From Kibdelosporangium sp. MJ126-NF4 (GTDB lineage: Bacteria; Actinomycetota; Actinomycetes; Mycobacteriales; Pseudonocardiaceae): a stretch of DNA of 64,000 nucleotides. Made by a program: the position numbers and the translations under genes. The stretch covers positions 186,001 through 250,000 of the forward strand of contig NZ_CDME01000003.1 of NCBI RefSeq assembly GCF_000826545.1. Direction: 5' to 3'. The notes beneath the pieces are model-generated. The model had not been told where the DNA came from, did no database searches, and worked only from the letters and a program-made list of their open reading frames with translations. The first letter of the stretch is position 1; the number at the start of each line of letters is the position of its first letter. This document shows, in pieces, positions 1 to 8,522 of this stretch.

Positions 1-831
1 GCCAACGGCGCGTTCATCGGGCTGGACCGCACCAACCGCAACACCGAGGTGGAAGAGGTCCTCGGCGCGTTGTCCATGCTGCTCAACGGCGGTGGCGTCG
101 AGCAGTTGCAGACCATCGCGCACGAGCTCACCCAGGTCGCCGACGGCAATGAGCCACAGCTGAAGGCGTTGCTGACCAACACGAACAAGCTCGTGTCCGA
201 TTTGGACGCCCGGCGCGGCGACATCACCAAAGCGCTCGACGGGCTGAACAAGCTGTCCAAGACGCTGGACGGGCAGAAGGACAAGATCGCCAAGGTGATC
301 GACGAGATCGGCCCCGGACTGCAGGTGCTGTCCGAACAGCGGCCGCAGCTGGTCACCATGCTGCAGAACCTCGACCAGCTCTCCGGTGTCACAGTCGACA
401 CTGTGAACAAGAGCAAGGCGAACCTGATCGCCGACCTCAAGGCGCTGACTCCCGCGCTGCAGAAGTTCAGCGAGGCCGGGGCGAGCCTGCCGAAGTCGCT
501 GGAGCTGCTGCTGAGCTTCCCGTTCCCGGACTCGGCGGTCCCCGGCGTGAAGGGCGACTACGTCAACCTGTACGCCAAGGTCGACCTGAACCTGGGCGAG
601 ATACTGAACAACCTGTCCCGCAGCAGGGAGAACCCGTTGAAGGACCTCCCGCTGATCGGGCCGCTGACCACCGGCAAGGAAGGCGTCCAGCCGGGCGCGC
701 CGCCGCCGCTGGGCGTGCCGGACCTCAGCTCGCCCGGCCAGGGCAACCAGCAGCAGAGCAACCCGGCGCCCACGTGCTCGAACACGGCCGGTGGCCTGCT
801 CGGCTCGATCCTGGGAGGCCAGCGATGCTGA
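1..831 (+). CDS. Mce family protein, MceE-like, 5'-truncated
   Basis: The reading frame is open from base 1, so the N-terminus and MCE beta-barrel lie outside the window. About 276 residues remain: the helical, coiled-coil-prone region typical of Mce proteins (repeated L-x-x-L-x-x-N/D heptads), then a Pro/Gln-rich tail ending in QRC. Mce proteins form hexameric lipid-binding assemblies in the actinobacterial envelope that feed lipids or sterols to the YrbE permease and MceG ATPase. The stop overlaps the start of the mceF-like gene by 7 nt. Being directly upstream of MceF, this is most likely the fifth gene, mceE (usually a lipoprotein). The lipobox cannot be checked here, so the exact subunit is inferred from gene order. 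Confidence 0.85.
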   Translation, partial: ANGAFIGLDRTNRNTEVEEVLGALSMLLNGGGVEQLQTIAHELTQVADGNEPQLKALLTNTNKLVSDLDARRGDITKALDGLNKLSKTLDGQKDKIAKVIDEIGPGLQVLSEQRPQLVTMLQNLDQLSGVTVDTVNKSKANLIADLKALTPALQKFSEAGASLPKSLELLLSFPFPDSAVPGVKGDYVNLYAKVDLNLGEILNNLSRSRENPLKDLPLIGPLTTGKEGVQPGAPPPLGVPDLSSPGQGNQQQSNPAPTCSNTAGGLLGSILGGQRC

Positions 832-2084
832 CCAAGCGGACCAGGCTGCAGATCGTGGCGTTCTTCGTGATCGCGGTGATCGCGGTGGTGTACGCGCTGA
901 TCCGGTTCACCGACATCGGCAAGGTCTTCGGCCACGACGGCTACACGGTGAAGCTGCAGCTGGCGGACTCCGGCGGCATCTTCACCAACGCCGAGGTCAC
1001 CTACCGCGGTGTGCAGGTCGGCCGGGTCGGCGAGATCCGGCTGACGAAGACGGGCATCGAGGTCGACCTGCTGATCCAGCCGGACGCACCGCGGATCCCC
1101 GCCGAGCTGAAGGCGGTCGTGGCCAACCGGTCCGCGGTCGGCGAGCAGTTCGTGGACCTGCAGCCGCACAAGGACACCAGCCCGTACCTGTCCGGCACGT
1201 CGGTGATCGCGGCCGAGAACACCGAGACGCCGCTGTCCACCGACAAGGTCCTGCGCGACCTGGACGACCTGGTGGTCTCGGTGCCGACCGAGTCGCTCAA
1301 GACCGTGGTCGACGAGCTGGACAAGGCGTTCACCGGCACCGGGCCGGACCTGCAGCAGCTGCTCGACTCGACCGGCACGTTCACCAAGGCCGCGCGGGAG
1401 AACCTGCCGCAGACGATCGAACTGCTGCGCAACGCCGGTGTCGTGCTGGACACCCAGAACCTCGAAGCAGGCAACATCAAGTCGTTCTCCACCAGTCTCG
1501 CGCAGCTCAACGAGCAGCTGAAGAACTCCGACGGCGACATCCGCAAACTGATCGCGGTGACCCCGCAGGCCGCCGAGCAGGTCACCGGGCTGCTGCGGGA
1601 GTCCGGCTCGAACCTCAGCGTGGTGCTGGCGAATTTGCTGACCACGTCGAACATCCTGGCCACCCGCACCAACGGCCTCGAGCTGATGTTCGTGGCATAC
1701 CCGGGCGTCGCGGCGGGCGCGCGAGCGGTCGCCCCTGGCGACGGCACAGCGCACCTCGGCCTCGCGTTGAACCTCTTCAACCCGCCGCCGTGCGTGAAGG
1801 GCTATGAGGGCACCAAACGCCGCCCCGGCGACGATGCCACTGTCGTACCGACGAACGAGAAGGCCTACTGCGCGGAGCCGCTCGGCAGCCCGATCAGTGT
1901 CCGCGGCTCGCAGAACGCGCCCTTCGGCGGTAAGGTCGCGGCTCCGTCGCAGGCCGACATCCAGGCCAACGCGGGCCGTCCCGCACAGCAGTTGGCCGAA
2001 GGGGCAGGCGGGTTCATCGGTGTCCTCGGGCAACCGACCCCGAAGGGCCCACTGACCATGCTTCAGACGCTGGGAGGGTCATGA
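825..2084 (+). CDS. Mce family protein MceF
   Basis: 419 residues from ATG 825, which overlaps the upstream stop (ATGCTGA). An uncleaved N-terminal membrane segment (about residues 7-27) is followed by the MCE domain (about 35-115, with the typical G-I-F-x-x-A-E-V-x-Y-R-G-V-x-V-G-x-V pattern). Long amphipathic helices with L-x-x-L repeats follow, then a Pro/Gly-rich C-terminal region with Cys residues. It is the last Mce subunit of the set and is followed by Mce-associated genes, which is the standard mceA-F then mas order. Expected to sit in the cell envelope as part of a lipid importer; the substrate cannot be told from sequence. Confidence 0.9.
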   Translation: MLTKRTRLQIVAFFVIAVIAVVYALIRFTDIGKVFGHDGYTVKLQLADSGGIFTNAEVTYRGVQVGRVGEIRLTKTGIEVDLLIQPDAPRIPAELKAVVANRSAVGEQFVDLQPHKDTSPYLSGTSVIAAENTETPLSTDKVLRDLDDLVVSVPTESLKTVVDELDKAFTGTGPDLQQLLDSTGTFTKAARENLPQTIELLRNAGVVLDTQNLEAGNIKSFSTSLAQLNEQLKNSDGDIRKLIAVTPQAAEQVTGLLRESGSNLSVVLANLLTTSNILATRTNGLELMFVAYPGVAAGARAVAPGDGTAHLGLALNLFNPPPCVKGYEGTKRRPGDDATVVPTNEKAYCAEPLGSPISVRGSQNAPFGGKVAAPSQADIQANAGRPAQQLAEGAGGFIGVLGQPTPKGPLTMLQTLGGS

Positions 2085-2593
2085 CCAACCGCCTTATGCT
2101 GTACGGCTCGATCGCGCTGGTCGTCATCGCTGGTGCGTTCGCGGCGGTGTTCGGGATCCTGTGGGCGAGCGCGAGCGGCGACGCCGCCGACATCCGGCAG
2201 ACCCGCGAGGAGGTCAGCACGGCCGGTTCCGCGGCCGTCGCCACGTTGACCTCTTTGGACTACAACAACGTTGACGCCGTCTACCAGCGATTCCTCGACG
2301 TGTCGACCGGTTCCGTGCACGACGACTACGCCAAGAACCAGGACGACTTCAAGAAGCGGATCAGGGACGCCAAAGTGGTCACCACGGCAGCGGTGCGGGA
2401 GTCCGCGGTGACCGACGTGAACCTGCAGAAGAAGGTCGCGACCATTCTGGCCGTCGTGGACACGACGGTGAAGGAAGGCGACAAGGCGCCGATCACCAAG
2501 CGGCTGCGGATCGAGGCAGCGCTTGACCAGACCGACAACGGCTGGAAGGTCAACGCACTGCGCCAGGTCCCGTACTCCGCCGTCCAGCAGTGA
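2081..2593 (+). CDS. Mce-associated membrane protein
   Basis: 170 residues, ATG overlapping the mceF stop by 4 nt (ATGA), so probably translationally coupled. One membrane segment (about residues 4-27) is followed by a periplasmic domain of the SnoaL/NTF2-like type seen in Mce-associated (Mas) proteins: a helix with R-x-E-V-S-T-A, then T-S-L-D-Y-N-N-V-D, and a curved sheet ending W-K-V-N-A-L-R-Q-V-P. Mas proteins are thought to stabilise or assist Mce complexes. The family is recognised from fold pattern and position; no catalytic residues are expected. Confidence 0.8.
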   Translation: MTNRLMLYGSIALVVIAGAFAAVFGILWASASGDAADIRQTREEVSTAGSAAVATLTSLDYNNVDAVYQRFLDVSTGSVHDDYAKNQDDFKKRIRDAKVVTTAAVRESAVTDVNLQKKVATILAVVDTTVKEGDKAPITKRLRIEAALDQTDNGWKVNALRQVPYSAVQQ

Positions 2594-2611
2594 TTCGGAA
2601 GGACACCGACT

Positions 2612-3610
2612 GTGCCACCCCCTCGTCGCCGTCCAGCCACTCCGCCGACCCGGCGGCCGAAGGTCGCGGGCCTGCACCGGCGCGCGGACCACGCTGACGA
2701 CACGCACACGAGCGACGTGGATCTGGAAACGCCCGCCGCCCCGGAAAGCACGTTCGACGTCCCGGTGATCGGCGAGCAGCCGACCAACGGCCACCACACC
2801 GAGAAGTCCCCGGAGAGGACTCCGGAAAAGGCGGCCGAGCAAGAGGTCAAGCCCACGCCGAGGCGCCGCGTCACGGTGCCGCGCAAGCAGGACCCCAAAC
2901 CCGAAGCGGCCAAACCCGAAACGGCCGAGCCCGAAGCGGTGACGACCGAGGCCGAGCCGCAGGCGACGACGGACACCGAACCAGAGGCGACCGCCGAGGC
3001 GGAAGCGACACAGGCACCCGCCGAAGCCGAACTCGAAGCCGAAGCCGCGCCTGAGCTTGTCGAGCAGGAGCAGGCAGCGTCCGGCGCGGACCAGCCGGAG
3101 CAGCAGAAACTGCTGATCCCGGCGATTCTCGTGGTGGTGGCCCTGCTGCTCGGCGGCCTGGGTTACTGGTTCACGCAGAACCTGAGCGACGCGCGGACCG
3201 GCCTCGGCAACGACGCGCTGGCGGACGTCAACGCGACCAAGGACATCGTCGGCGCCGCCAACACGGCGGTCACCGCGGTGCTGTCGTACAAGTTCGACGA
3301 CATGCCCGGAGCGGCCCAGCGCGCCAAGGAGTACCTGGTCGGCGAGGCCGTCGAGCAGTACGACAAGTCCATGAAGGCGCTGGAGAACGACATCAGGACC
3401 CAGCAGCTCCAGGTGGTCGTCACCCCGGTCAGCGTCGGCGTGGTCCGGTTCTCCGGTGACGAGGCCAGGGTGCTGGTCTACGCCGACCAGGTCGGCACCC
3501 GTGCGGACAAGCAGCCGTCCGGCGGGCCGACCCAGTTCGCCATGGACATGCGCTTCACCGGCGGCAAGTGGAGGATCGTCAAGCTCGACTTCTTCGAGGT
3601 CCCCAAATAA
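2612..3610 (+). CDS. Mce-associated membrane protein with long acidic N-terminal region
   Basis: 332 residues from GTG 2612, with GGAAGGA 8 nt upstream. Residues 1-165 are a low-complexity cytoplasmic region: basic at the start, then Glu/Pro/Ala-rich with many E-A-x-x-E repeats. One transmembrane segment lies at about 169-190. The C-terminal 140 residues resemble the preceding Mas protein (D-V-N-A-T-K-D, V-L-S-Y-K-F-D-D, and a final G-G-K-W-R-I-V-K-L-D). It is the last gene of the mce operon; its 3' end runs into the compound inverted repeat at 3613-3761. The function of the acidic extension is unknown. Confidence 0.75.
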   Translation: MPPPRRRPATPPTRRPKVAGLHRRADHADDTHTSDVDLETPAAPESTFDVPVIGEQPTNGHHTEKSPERTPEKAAEQEVKPTPRRRVTVPRKQDPKPEAAKPETAEPEAVTTEAEPQATTDTEPEATAEAEATQAPAEAELEAEAAPELVEQEQAASGADQPEQQKLLIPAILVVVALLLGGLGYWFTQNLSDARTGLGNDALADVNATKDIVGAANTAVTAVLSYKFDDMPGAAQRAKEYLVGEAVEQYDKSMKALENDIRTQQLQVVVTPVSVGVVRFSGDEARVLVYADQVGTRADKQPSGGPTQFAMDMRFTGGKWRIVKLDFFEVPK

Positions 3611-3612
3611 GG

Positions 3613-3761
3613 CCGTGTCCACCACACCAGCACACCGTGTCCACCACACCGACACCATGAAATGACCTTTCCGGCACAGTGATATGCGCCGTGCGAGGGC
3701 CGGATGGGGAATTTCATGGTGCTGGAAAGGTGGACACGCCGTGCCGGAAAGGTGGACACGC
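3613..3761. repeat. Compound inverted repeat, family A, copy 1 (possible bidirectional terminator)
   Basis: Each roughly 50-bp arm contains two tandem copies of a 22-bp unit close to CGTGTCCACCNTTCCNGCAC. The arms are inverted relative to each other and end inside in CATGAAAT/ATTTCATG, around a 45-bp centre with a further half unit. It occupies the whole gap between two convergent genes, so it could terminate transcription from both sides. A second copy of the same architecture is at 57968-58092. Confidence 0.85.
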
Positions 3762-3763
3762 TG

Positions 3764-6121
3764 TCAGTGGTCCGGCAGCGCGTCCAGCTTGGCCTGCACG
3801 TCGGTGACCTGGCTGGTCGCGCCGATCGACTGCCACAACCGCAGCGCGCGGGTCAGGAAGTCGCGGGCGTTGAGCATGTGGTGCTGCGCGGCCAGTTCAC
3901 CGCGCAGTTGCCAGCCCTGTGCCTCTTCCATGCGGTTTCCGTTGGCGGCGAAGAAGTTCACCGCGCGCTGCAGGACGAGTGTGGCGTGCCCCAGGTCGTT
4001 GTGCGCCGCGTGCACCCGACCCATCCGCAGCAGCGTGTACCCGACGCACCGCTCGTCCGCGAGGCTTTCGAACATCTCCAGCGCGCGGTCGAGCGCCGCG
4101 AAAGCACGCTGGGGCTCGCCGAGCCTGTCGTACAGGATGCTGGCCTCACGCAGCACCACGGCTTCCCTGTGCGCGTCGCCGATCTCGCGGCAGATCTCCA
4201 GCGCGTGCTCGAAGGACGCGGAGGACTCGTCGAACCGGTCCTGTGCCATCAACACGATGCCCAGCGCGTTGCGGATCTGCGCTTCCAGGCTGCGGTCGGT
4301 CACGACCTCGAGCGCCTCCCGGATGTGGGCCTCGGCCTTGTCGTAGCGCCGCAGCATCCGGTCGATCGTGGCCAACCCGGACTTGGCGAGGAACTCCTCC
4401 CGCGCGTCGCCGACCTGCCTGGCCAGTTCGAGCGCACGCCGGAAACCGTCCAGCGCGGTGTCGTACTCGTCGCGGTAGAGGTGGACCTGGGCCAGGCCGC
4501 GCAGCATCACGGTCTCGCCGCGCACGTTCCCCGCGGCCCGGACGGCCTCCAGGGCCATGGTGTGGGTCCGTTGCCAGTCCTCGTAATGGCTGTGCAGATC
4601 GTGGTACGGCACCGCGGTGGCCGCCAACTGCCAGGCGTAGTCGTCGAAACCCCACGTGGCGGCCAGTTCGACCGCGCCGACGAACGCCTCCCGCTCGACG
4701 GCGAACCAGTTCTCCGGTTCGGCAAGCAGTCTGTCCGTTGTGGACTCCGGCAACGCCATTCGGCGCGCGACACCCACTGGTGGCGCGAACAGCGACGGCG
4801 GCAGCAGGTCGACCGCGCGGGTGGTCAGGTCCAGCCACACCGCCAGCAGCCGCCGGATGGCTTCGCGCGGGTGTTCCACGCGCTCGACAGCGTAGGTCCG
4901 CAGCAGGTCGTGCATCCGGTAGCGCGGGCCGCCGCTGGCGTCGATCTCGGCCAGCCGCAACAGGTTCGCGTCCACCAGCATGTCCAGCACGTCGTCGGTG
5001 AACCGGCGGTCCAGCAACGGCCCGAGCACCCACTCCGGCACAGTCCGCGGCCCGAGCAGGCCCAGCAGGCCGAACGCCACGCCGCCGTCCACCGGCAGCT
5101 GCCCGATGCTTGCCTCGAACGAGGCGCGGACGCCGAGCTCGCCGAGCCGCAGCTCGTTGAGCCTGCGCGACTCGTCGGCCAGGCGTTCCCGCAGCAGCCG
5201 CAACGGCCACGCGGGTCGGCCGACCAGCTTGCCCGCCGCGATCCTGATCGCCAACGGCAGGTGCCCGCAGGCGTGCAGGATCGGCGTGACCTCGTCCGGT
5301 TCCGCGCCGACCCGGTCCGTCCCGACGATGCCCGTGAACAGCGTGTGGGCTTCCGCCGGGCTGAGCACGTCCAGCTCGATGTGCCGGGCCCCGGGCAGAT
5401 CGGTCAGCAGCTGGCGGCTGGTGACCAGGACACCGCACTCGCCACTGGACGGCAGCAGCGGTCGGACCTGCTCGGAGCGTGCCGCGTCGTCGAGCACCAG
5501 CAGCATCCGGCGGTCCGACAGCAGCGAACGGAACAACGTCGCCCGAGCCGAGACGCCGTTCGGCACGGCACCGCCGGTGACACCCAGGGCGTGCAACAGC
5601 TCCGCCAGCAGGACAGCCGGGTCGTGTGGCTGGTCCGATGTCCCGGCGAGGTCGACGTGGAGCTGACCGTCGGCGAACTCGCGGGCGATCTCGTGGGCCG
5701 CCCGCACCGCCAGCGCCGACTTGCCGATTCCGGGGCCGCCGACGACCACGACCACGCGCGGGGACGTGGGCGACCCGGGCTCGCGCAGCGAAGCGAGCAC
5801 CGTCGCCAGGTGCTCGTCGCGTCCGGTGAAGTCCGGCACGTCGGCGGGCAGTTGCCGGGCCGGGACCGTGAGCGGCTGCTGGTCGTCCACTCTGGGGGTG
5901 GCCTTCCTGGTGGCCGCAGTCAGGAACGCGTCGAGCCTGTCGCCGGTCAGCTCCAGCGCCTCGGCCAGCCTGATGACGGTGTCGCGGTGCGGGAACCGGC
6001 GGTCACCTCGCTCGAGTACCCCGATCGCCTGGACACTGAGCCCGGCCAACCCGGCCAGTGCCTCCTGCGTCAGCCCCCGTGCTGTGCGGTGCCCGCGAAG
6101 CAGGTCCCCGAACGGCCCCAT
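3764..6121 (-). CDS. XRE-type HTH / NB-ARC ATPase / TPR regulator
   Basis: 785 residues from ATG 6121. Order: an XRE-like helix-turn-helix (about 5-65, with L-T-Q-E-A-L-A-x-L-A-G-L-S); NB-ARC ATPase with P-loop GGPGIGKSAL at 128-137, an LLVLDDA Walker B, GLPL-like GHLPLAIRI and an MHD motif (YRMHDLLRTYA); then TPR-like helical repeats to the C-terminus. This STAND architecture is shared with AfsR-like actinobacterial regulators but has an XRE head instead of a SARP head. It is divergent from the SARP/BTAD gene at 6222, and a TACAGT -10-like box on its strand lies at 6168-6173. The signal sensed is unknown. Confidence 0.85.
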   Translation of the reverse strand: MGPFGDLLRGHRTARGLTQEALAGLAGLSVQAIGVLERGDRRFPHRDTVIRLAEALELTGDRLDAFLTAATRKATPRVDDQQPLTVPARQLPADVPDFTGRDEHLATVLASLREPGSPTSPRVVVVVGGPGIGKSALAVRAAHEIAREFADGQLHVDLAGTSDQPHDPAVLLAELLHALGVTGGAVPNGVSARATLFRSLLSDRRMLLVLDDAARSEQVRPLLPSSGECGVLVTSRQLLTDLPGARHIELDVLSPAEAHTLFTGIVGTDRVGAEPDEVTPILHACGHLPLAIRIAAGKLVGRPAWPLRLLRERLADESRRLNELRLGELGVRASFEASIGQLPVDGGVAFGLLGLLGPRTVPEWVLGPLLDRRFTDDVLDMLVDANLLRLAEIDASGGPRYRMHDLLRTYAVERVEHPREAIRRLLAVWLDLTTRAVDLLPPSLFAPPVGVARRMALPESTTDRLLAEPENWFAVEREAFVGAVELAATWGFDDYAWQLAATAVPYHDLHSHYEDWQRTHTMALEAVRAAGNVRGETVMLRGLAQVHLYRDEYDTALDGFRRALELARQVGDAREEFLAKSGLATIDRMLRRYDKAEAHIREALEVVTDRSLEAQIRNALGIVLMAQDRFDESSASFEHALEICREIGDAHREAVVLREASILYDRLGEPQRAFAALDRALEMFESLADERCVGYTLLRMGRVHAAHNDLGHATLVLQRAVNFFAANGNRMEEAQGWQLRGELAAQHHMLNARDFLTRALRLWQSIGATSQVTDVQAKLDALPDH

Positions 6122-6221
6122 CCAGCCTCCCCGGCAGCGCTCGGCTTGCGGCCGATCGTGTAGCTGCACTGTAGAGGTTGTCGCTGGTCCGTGCGGGGAC
6201 ACAGCGGCAGGGTGCGGTGCT

Positions 6222-7010
6222 GTGAGATTCGGGATCCTCGGACCGCTTGAGGTCCGTGACGAACAGGGCAATCCGGTCGCGGTGCCCGCTGGGCGGCCCG
6301 CGCGTCTGCTGGTCGGCCTGCTGCTGCGCCCCGCGCGGCCGGTGCCGACGGACTGGCTGGTCGAGATGCTGTGGAACGGTCACGCGCCACGCTCGTACCT
6401 GGCCAACCTGCAGACCCACGTGTCCCGGCTGCGCCGGTTACTGCCGGACGCCCCGATCGAACGGCGTGATGTCGAACGGTGTGGGGACGCCTACCAGATC
6501 ACCATCGACCCGGACTGTGTCGACGCCGAACGGTTCGCTCTGCACAGCACCGCGGGCCGGGCGGCTGGCGTCGGCGACCAGGCCGCCGCGCACTTCCGCG
6601 CGGCCCTCGCGCTCTACCGCGGTGCCCCGTTGGCCGGTGCGGCCGGGCCGTTCGAGCCGGACCTGGTCAGGCTGGCCGAGTTGCACCTGAGCAGCATGGA
6701 GGGACTGGCCGAAGCGGACCTGGCGGCGGGCCGGTACCACGAGGTGATCGTCCGGCTGGGGCCGCTGGTGCGCAGGCACCCGCTCCGGGAACCGCTGTGG
6801 GACCTGCTGATCCGCGCGTTCGCCCACTCGGGCCGGGCCGCCGAGGCCGTGGACGCGTACCACGAGGTCAGGACGGTTCTGCGGGACGAACTGGGCCTCG
6901 ATCCCGGGCTCCGGCTACGGCAGACCTACGAGTGGATCCTGCGCGGCACGCAGCGGCAGGCCGAGACAGCCTGCCGCTGCAAGGAAACCGGGAGCACGGT
7001 CACGGCATGA
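6222..7010 (+). CDS. SARP-family (BTAD domain) transcriptional regulator
   Basis: 262 residues from GTG 6222 (V-R-F-G-I-L-G-P-L-E-V, the standard beginning of SARP proteins). An OmpR-like winged helix spans about 1-95 (L-L-L-R-P-x-R-P-V-P-T-D-W-L, then N-L-Q-T-H-V-S-R-L-R-R-L-L). A bacterial transcriptional activation domain spans about 98-245 (A-L-A-L-Y-R-G-x-P-L, R-H-P-L-R-E-P-L-W). There is no ATPase or TPR portion, so it is a short SARP like ActII-ORF4 or DnrI. It is divergent from a separate XRE-NB-ARC-TPR gene and overlaps the convergent lectin gene by 11 nt. No antibiotic cluster is visible, so its target is unknown. Confidence 0.85.
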   Translation: MRFGILGPLEVRDEQGNPVAVPAGRPARLLVGLLLRPARPVPTDWLVEMLWNGHAPRSYLANLQTHVSRLRRLLPDAPIERRDVERCGDAYQITIDPDCVDAERFALHSTAGRAAGVGDQAAAHFRAALALYRGAPLAGAAGPFEPDLVRLAELHLSSMEGLAEADLAAGRYHEVIVRLGPLVRRHPLREPLWDLLIRAFAHSGRAAEAVDAYHEVRTVLRDELGLDPGLRLRQTYEWILRGTQRQAETACRCKETGSTVTA

Positions 7011-7461
7011 TGTTCGTGATCGTCCATTTCTGCAGCGAGTCCCTGGTGTCGCAGCCCACCGTGTCCAGCCGGAACACGTCGAGCTGGGCCCGGCTCAGGC
7101 ACCGCCCGGTGGCCACGTTCTTGATCTCGAGTGTCGTGCCGAACCTGGCCAGCTTCCACTGCTGGTTGTTGTTGCCTGCCTGGCAGCCGAGCAGGTAGAC
7201 GTCACCACGCGCGTTGCTGTCCAGGCACTTGGCCGACAGCGGGTGGCGCAGTGTGCCCGTGCTCGGCACGCGGCCCGTCCACTGCCAGACCTGGCCGTTG
7301 GTCACGCGGCACGGCTGCAGCCCGGGGTTGCCGTTGGGCGCGCCGTCGAGGCAGCGGCCGTTGGCCTTGTTGCCGATCTTGGCGTTCACTGCCGCGTCCG
7401 CAGCTGGTGCGAAGCCGACCACGGTCAGCACAGCCACCAGTCCGATGAAGAATTTCCTCAC
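7000..7461 (-). CDS. Secreted ricin B-type (beta-trefoil) lectin-like protein
   Basis: 153 residues from GTG 7461, overlapping the upstream stop by 4 nt (GTGA). A signal peptide spans about residues 1-23, cut after A-D-A-A. The mature protein is a single beta-trefoil of about 130 residues with three subdomains marked by Q-x-W motifs (QVWQW, NQQWKL, LQKWTI) and G-R-C-L / K-C-L / G-R-C-L Cys pairs. Such domains usually bind galactose- or xylose-type sugars. It is a stand-alone domain without a fused enzyme and the last gene of a three-gene exported-protein operon. Confidence 0.85.
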   Translation of the reverse strand: MRKFFIGLVAVLTVVGFAPAADAAVNAKIGNKANGRCLDGAPNGNPGLQPCRVTNGQVWQWTGRVPSTGTLRHPLSAKCLDSNARGDVYLLGCQAGNNNQQWKLARFGTTLEIKNVATGRCLSRAQLDVFRLDTVGCDTRDSLQKWTITNIMP

Positions 7462-8522
7462 AGCCCCTCCTGCGTTCGGATGTCGTCCTTGCCGACCTGG
7501 ACGACGGTGTTGTCCTGGCCCGCGAACGTGTACCTGGACGCGGGCACGTCCAGTTCCCTGTGCTGGTCGCCGTCGACCACCACGGTCCTGCCGGGAAAAC
7601 TCAGTACGACCGCGTTGTGGAAGGCCGACACCACGGCGACCTGTGCCGCACTGGTCGAGAAGCGTGGCCGGAGATCCTTGCCGAGGATCCGCACCTCGGT
7701 CAGGTCCTGCTCGGCGTTGGTCATCCGGCTCAGCAGGGCGATGTTGTCACCGGCCATGAAGACGTCGCTGGTGTCCCGCGGCCCGCCGATCCGCCTGGTG
7801 GTGGCACCGGTGTGCAGGTCGTAGCGGTCCTGATGGGCGAGTACGTAGGTGTCCTTGTCCCGCAGGAACACGGCGTGGACGGGCTCGGCGACCTCGGTTC
7901 TCGATGTGATGGCCCACCGGTCGGCACCGCGTTCGAGAATGATCAACCTGCCGCCCGCGGTGCCGTAGTCGAACGCGGCCGCGGTTTTGCCGTCGGGCGC
8001 GATGCCCCAGTCCAGAGCCGCGGACTTCATCTCCTCCGACGCGGTCATCCGGCCGTCGACCTGCGTGCGCAGGGTCGTGTGCTGCCCGTCGGCGGTGGCG
8101 ACGACACCGGTGCCGACCTGGGTCGCGGCCAGCACGCGGAACTTCGAATGGGCGGCCCGGCCGGGCCACGGCACGGTCCTGCCGTCCGGCAGATACGCGA
8201 GCGGATCGGGATCACGCACCGACGGGTCGGCCCAGTCCGAGATCAACGCCGAGAACACCTGGGCGGCGCATTCGCCCGCGGTCGCGACGAATCGGCCGTC
8301 CTCCTGGTCGTGCGACCACAGCCCACGGCCGTCGCGCGCGAACGCACGGACGGTGTCCGTGTTCGGATCGGTGACGATCGTGCCGGACGAGTCCGCGCAG
8401 ATCGGCTTCATCAGCCGGGACGGCCCCGTTGGCGGCTCCGTCGAGCACCCGGCCAGGACGAGGGCCAGGGTGGCCGTGGCGATCAGGCCACGGCCACCCC
8501 ACCGGTCGATGCGGACCATCAT
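7458..8522 (-). CDS. Putative lipoprotein, beta-propeller-like
   Basis: 354 residues from ATG 8522, which shares one base with the upstream stop (TGATG). The N-terminus is a lipoprotein signal (M-M-V-R-I-D-R, hydrophobic core, lipobox LVLAGCS), so it should be lipidated and anchored outside the membrane. The remainder is beta-rich with repeated D-G-R-x / D-x-x-T patterns suggesting a WD40- or quinoprotein-like propeller (V-A-T-A-D-G-Q, I-A-P-D-G-K-T-A-A-A-F, V-V-V-D-G-D-Q). No enzyme motif seen. It lies between a small secreted protein and a lectin in one coupled operon. Confidence 0.6.
   Translation of the reverse strand: MMVRIDRWGGRGLIATATLALVLAGCSTEPPTGPSRLMKPICADSSGTIVTDPNTDTVRAFARDGRGLWSHDQEDGRFVATAGECAAQVFSALISDWADPSVRDPDPLAYLPDGRTVPWPGRAAHSKFRVLAATQVGTGVVATADGQHTTLRTQVDGRMTASEEMKSAALDWGIAPDGKTAAAFDYGTAGGRLIILERGADRWAITSRTEVAEPVHAVFLRDKDTYVLAHQDRYDLHTGATTRRIGGPRDTSDVFMAGDNIALLSRMTNAEQDLTEVRILGKDLRPRFSTSAAQVAVVSAFHNAVVLSFPGRTVVVDGDQHRELDVPASRYTFAGQDNTVVQVGKDDIRTQEGL

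Noticed and set aside
3613..3761. The repeated units as a CRISPR array
   Set aside because: Units are tandem without spacers and are arranged as inverted arms; no cas gene is nearby.
3704..6163. An 819-codon plus-strand frame opposite the NB-ARC regulator
   Set aside because: The minus-strand frame has clear HTH, P-loop and TPR motifs; the plus-strand frame is Arg/Gln-rich without motifs.
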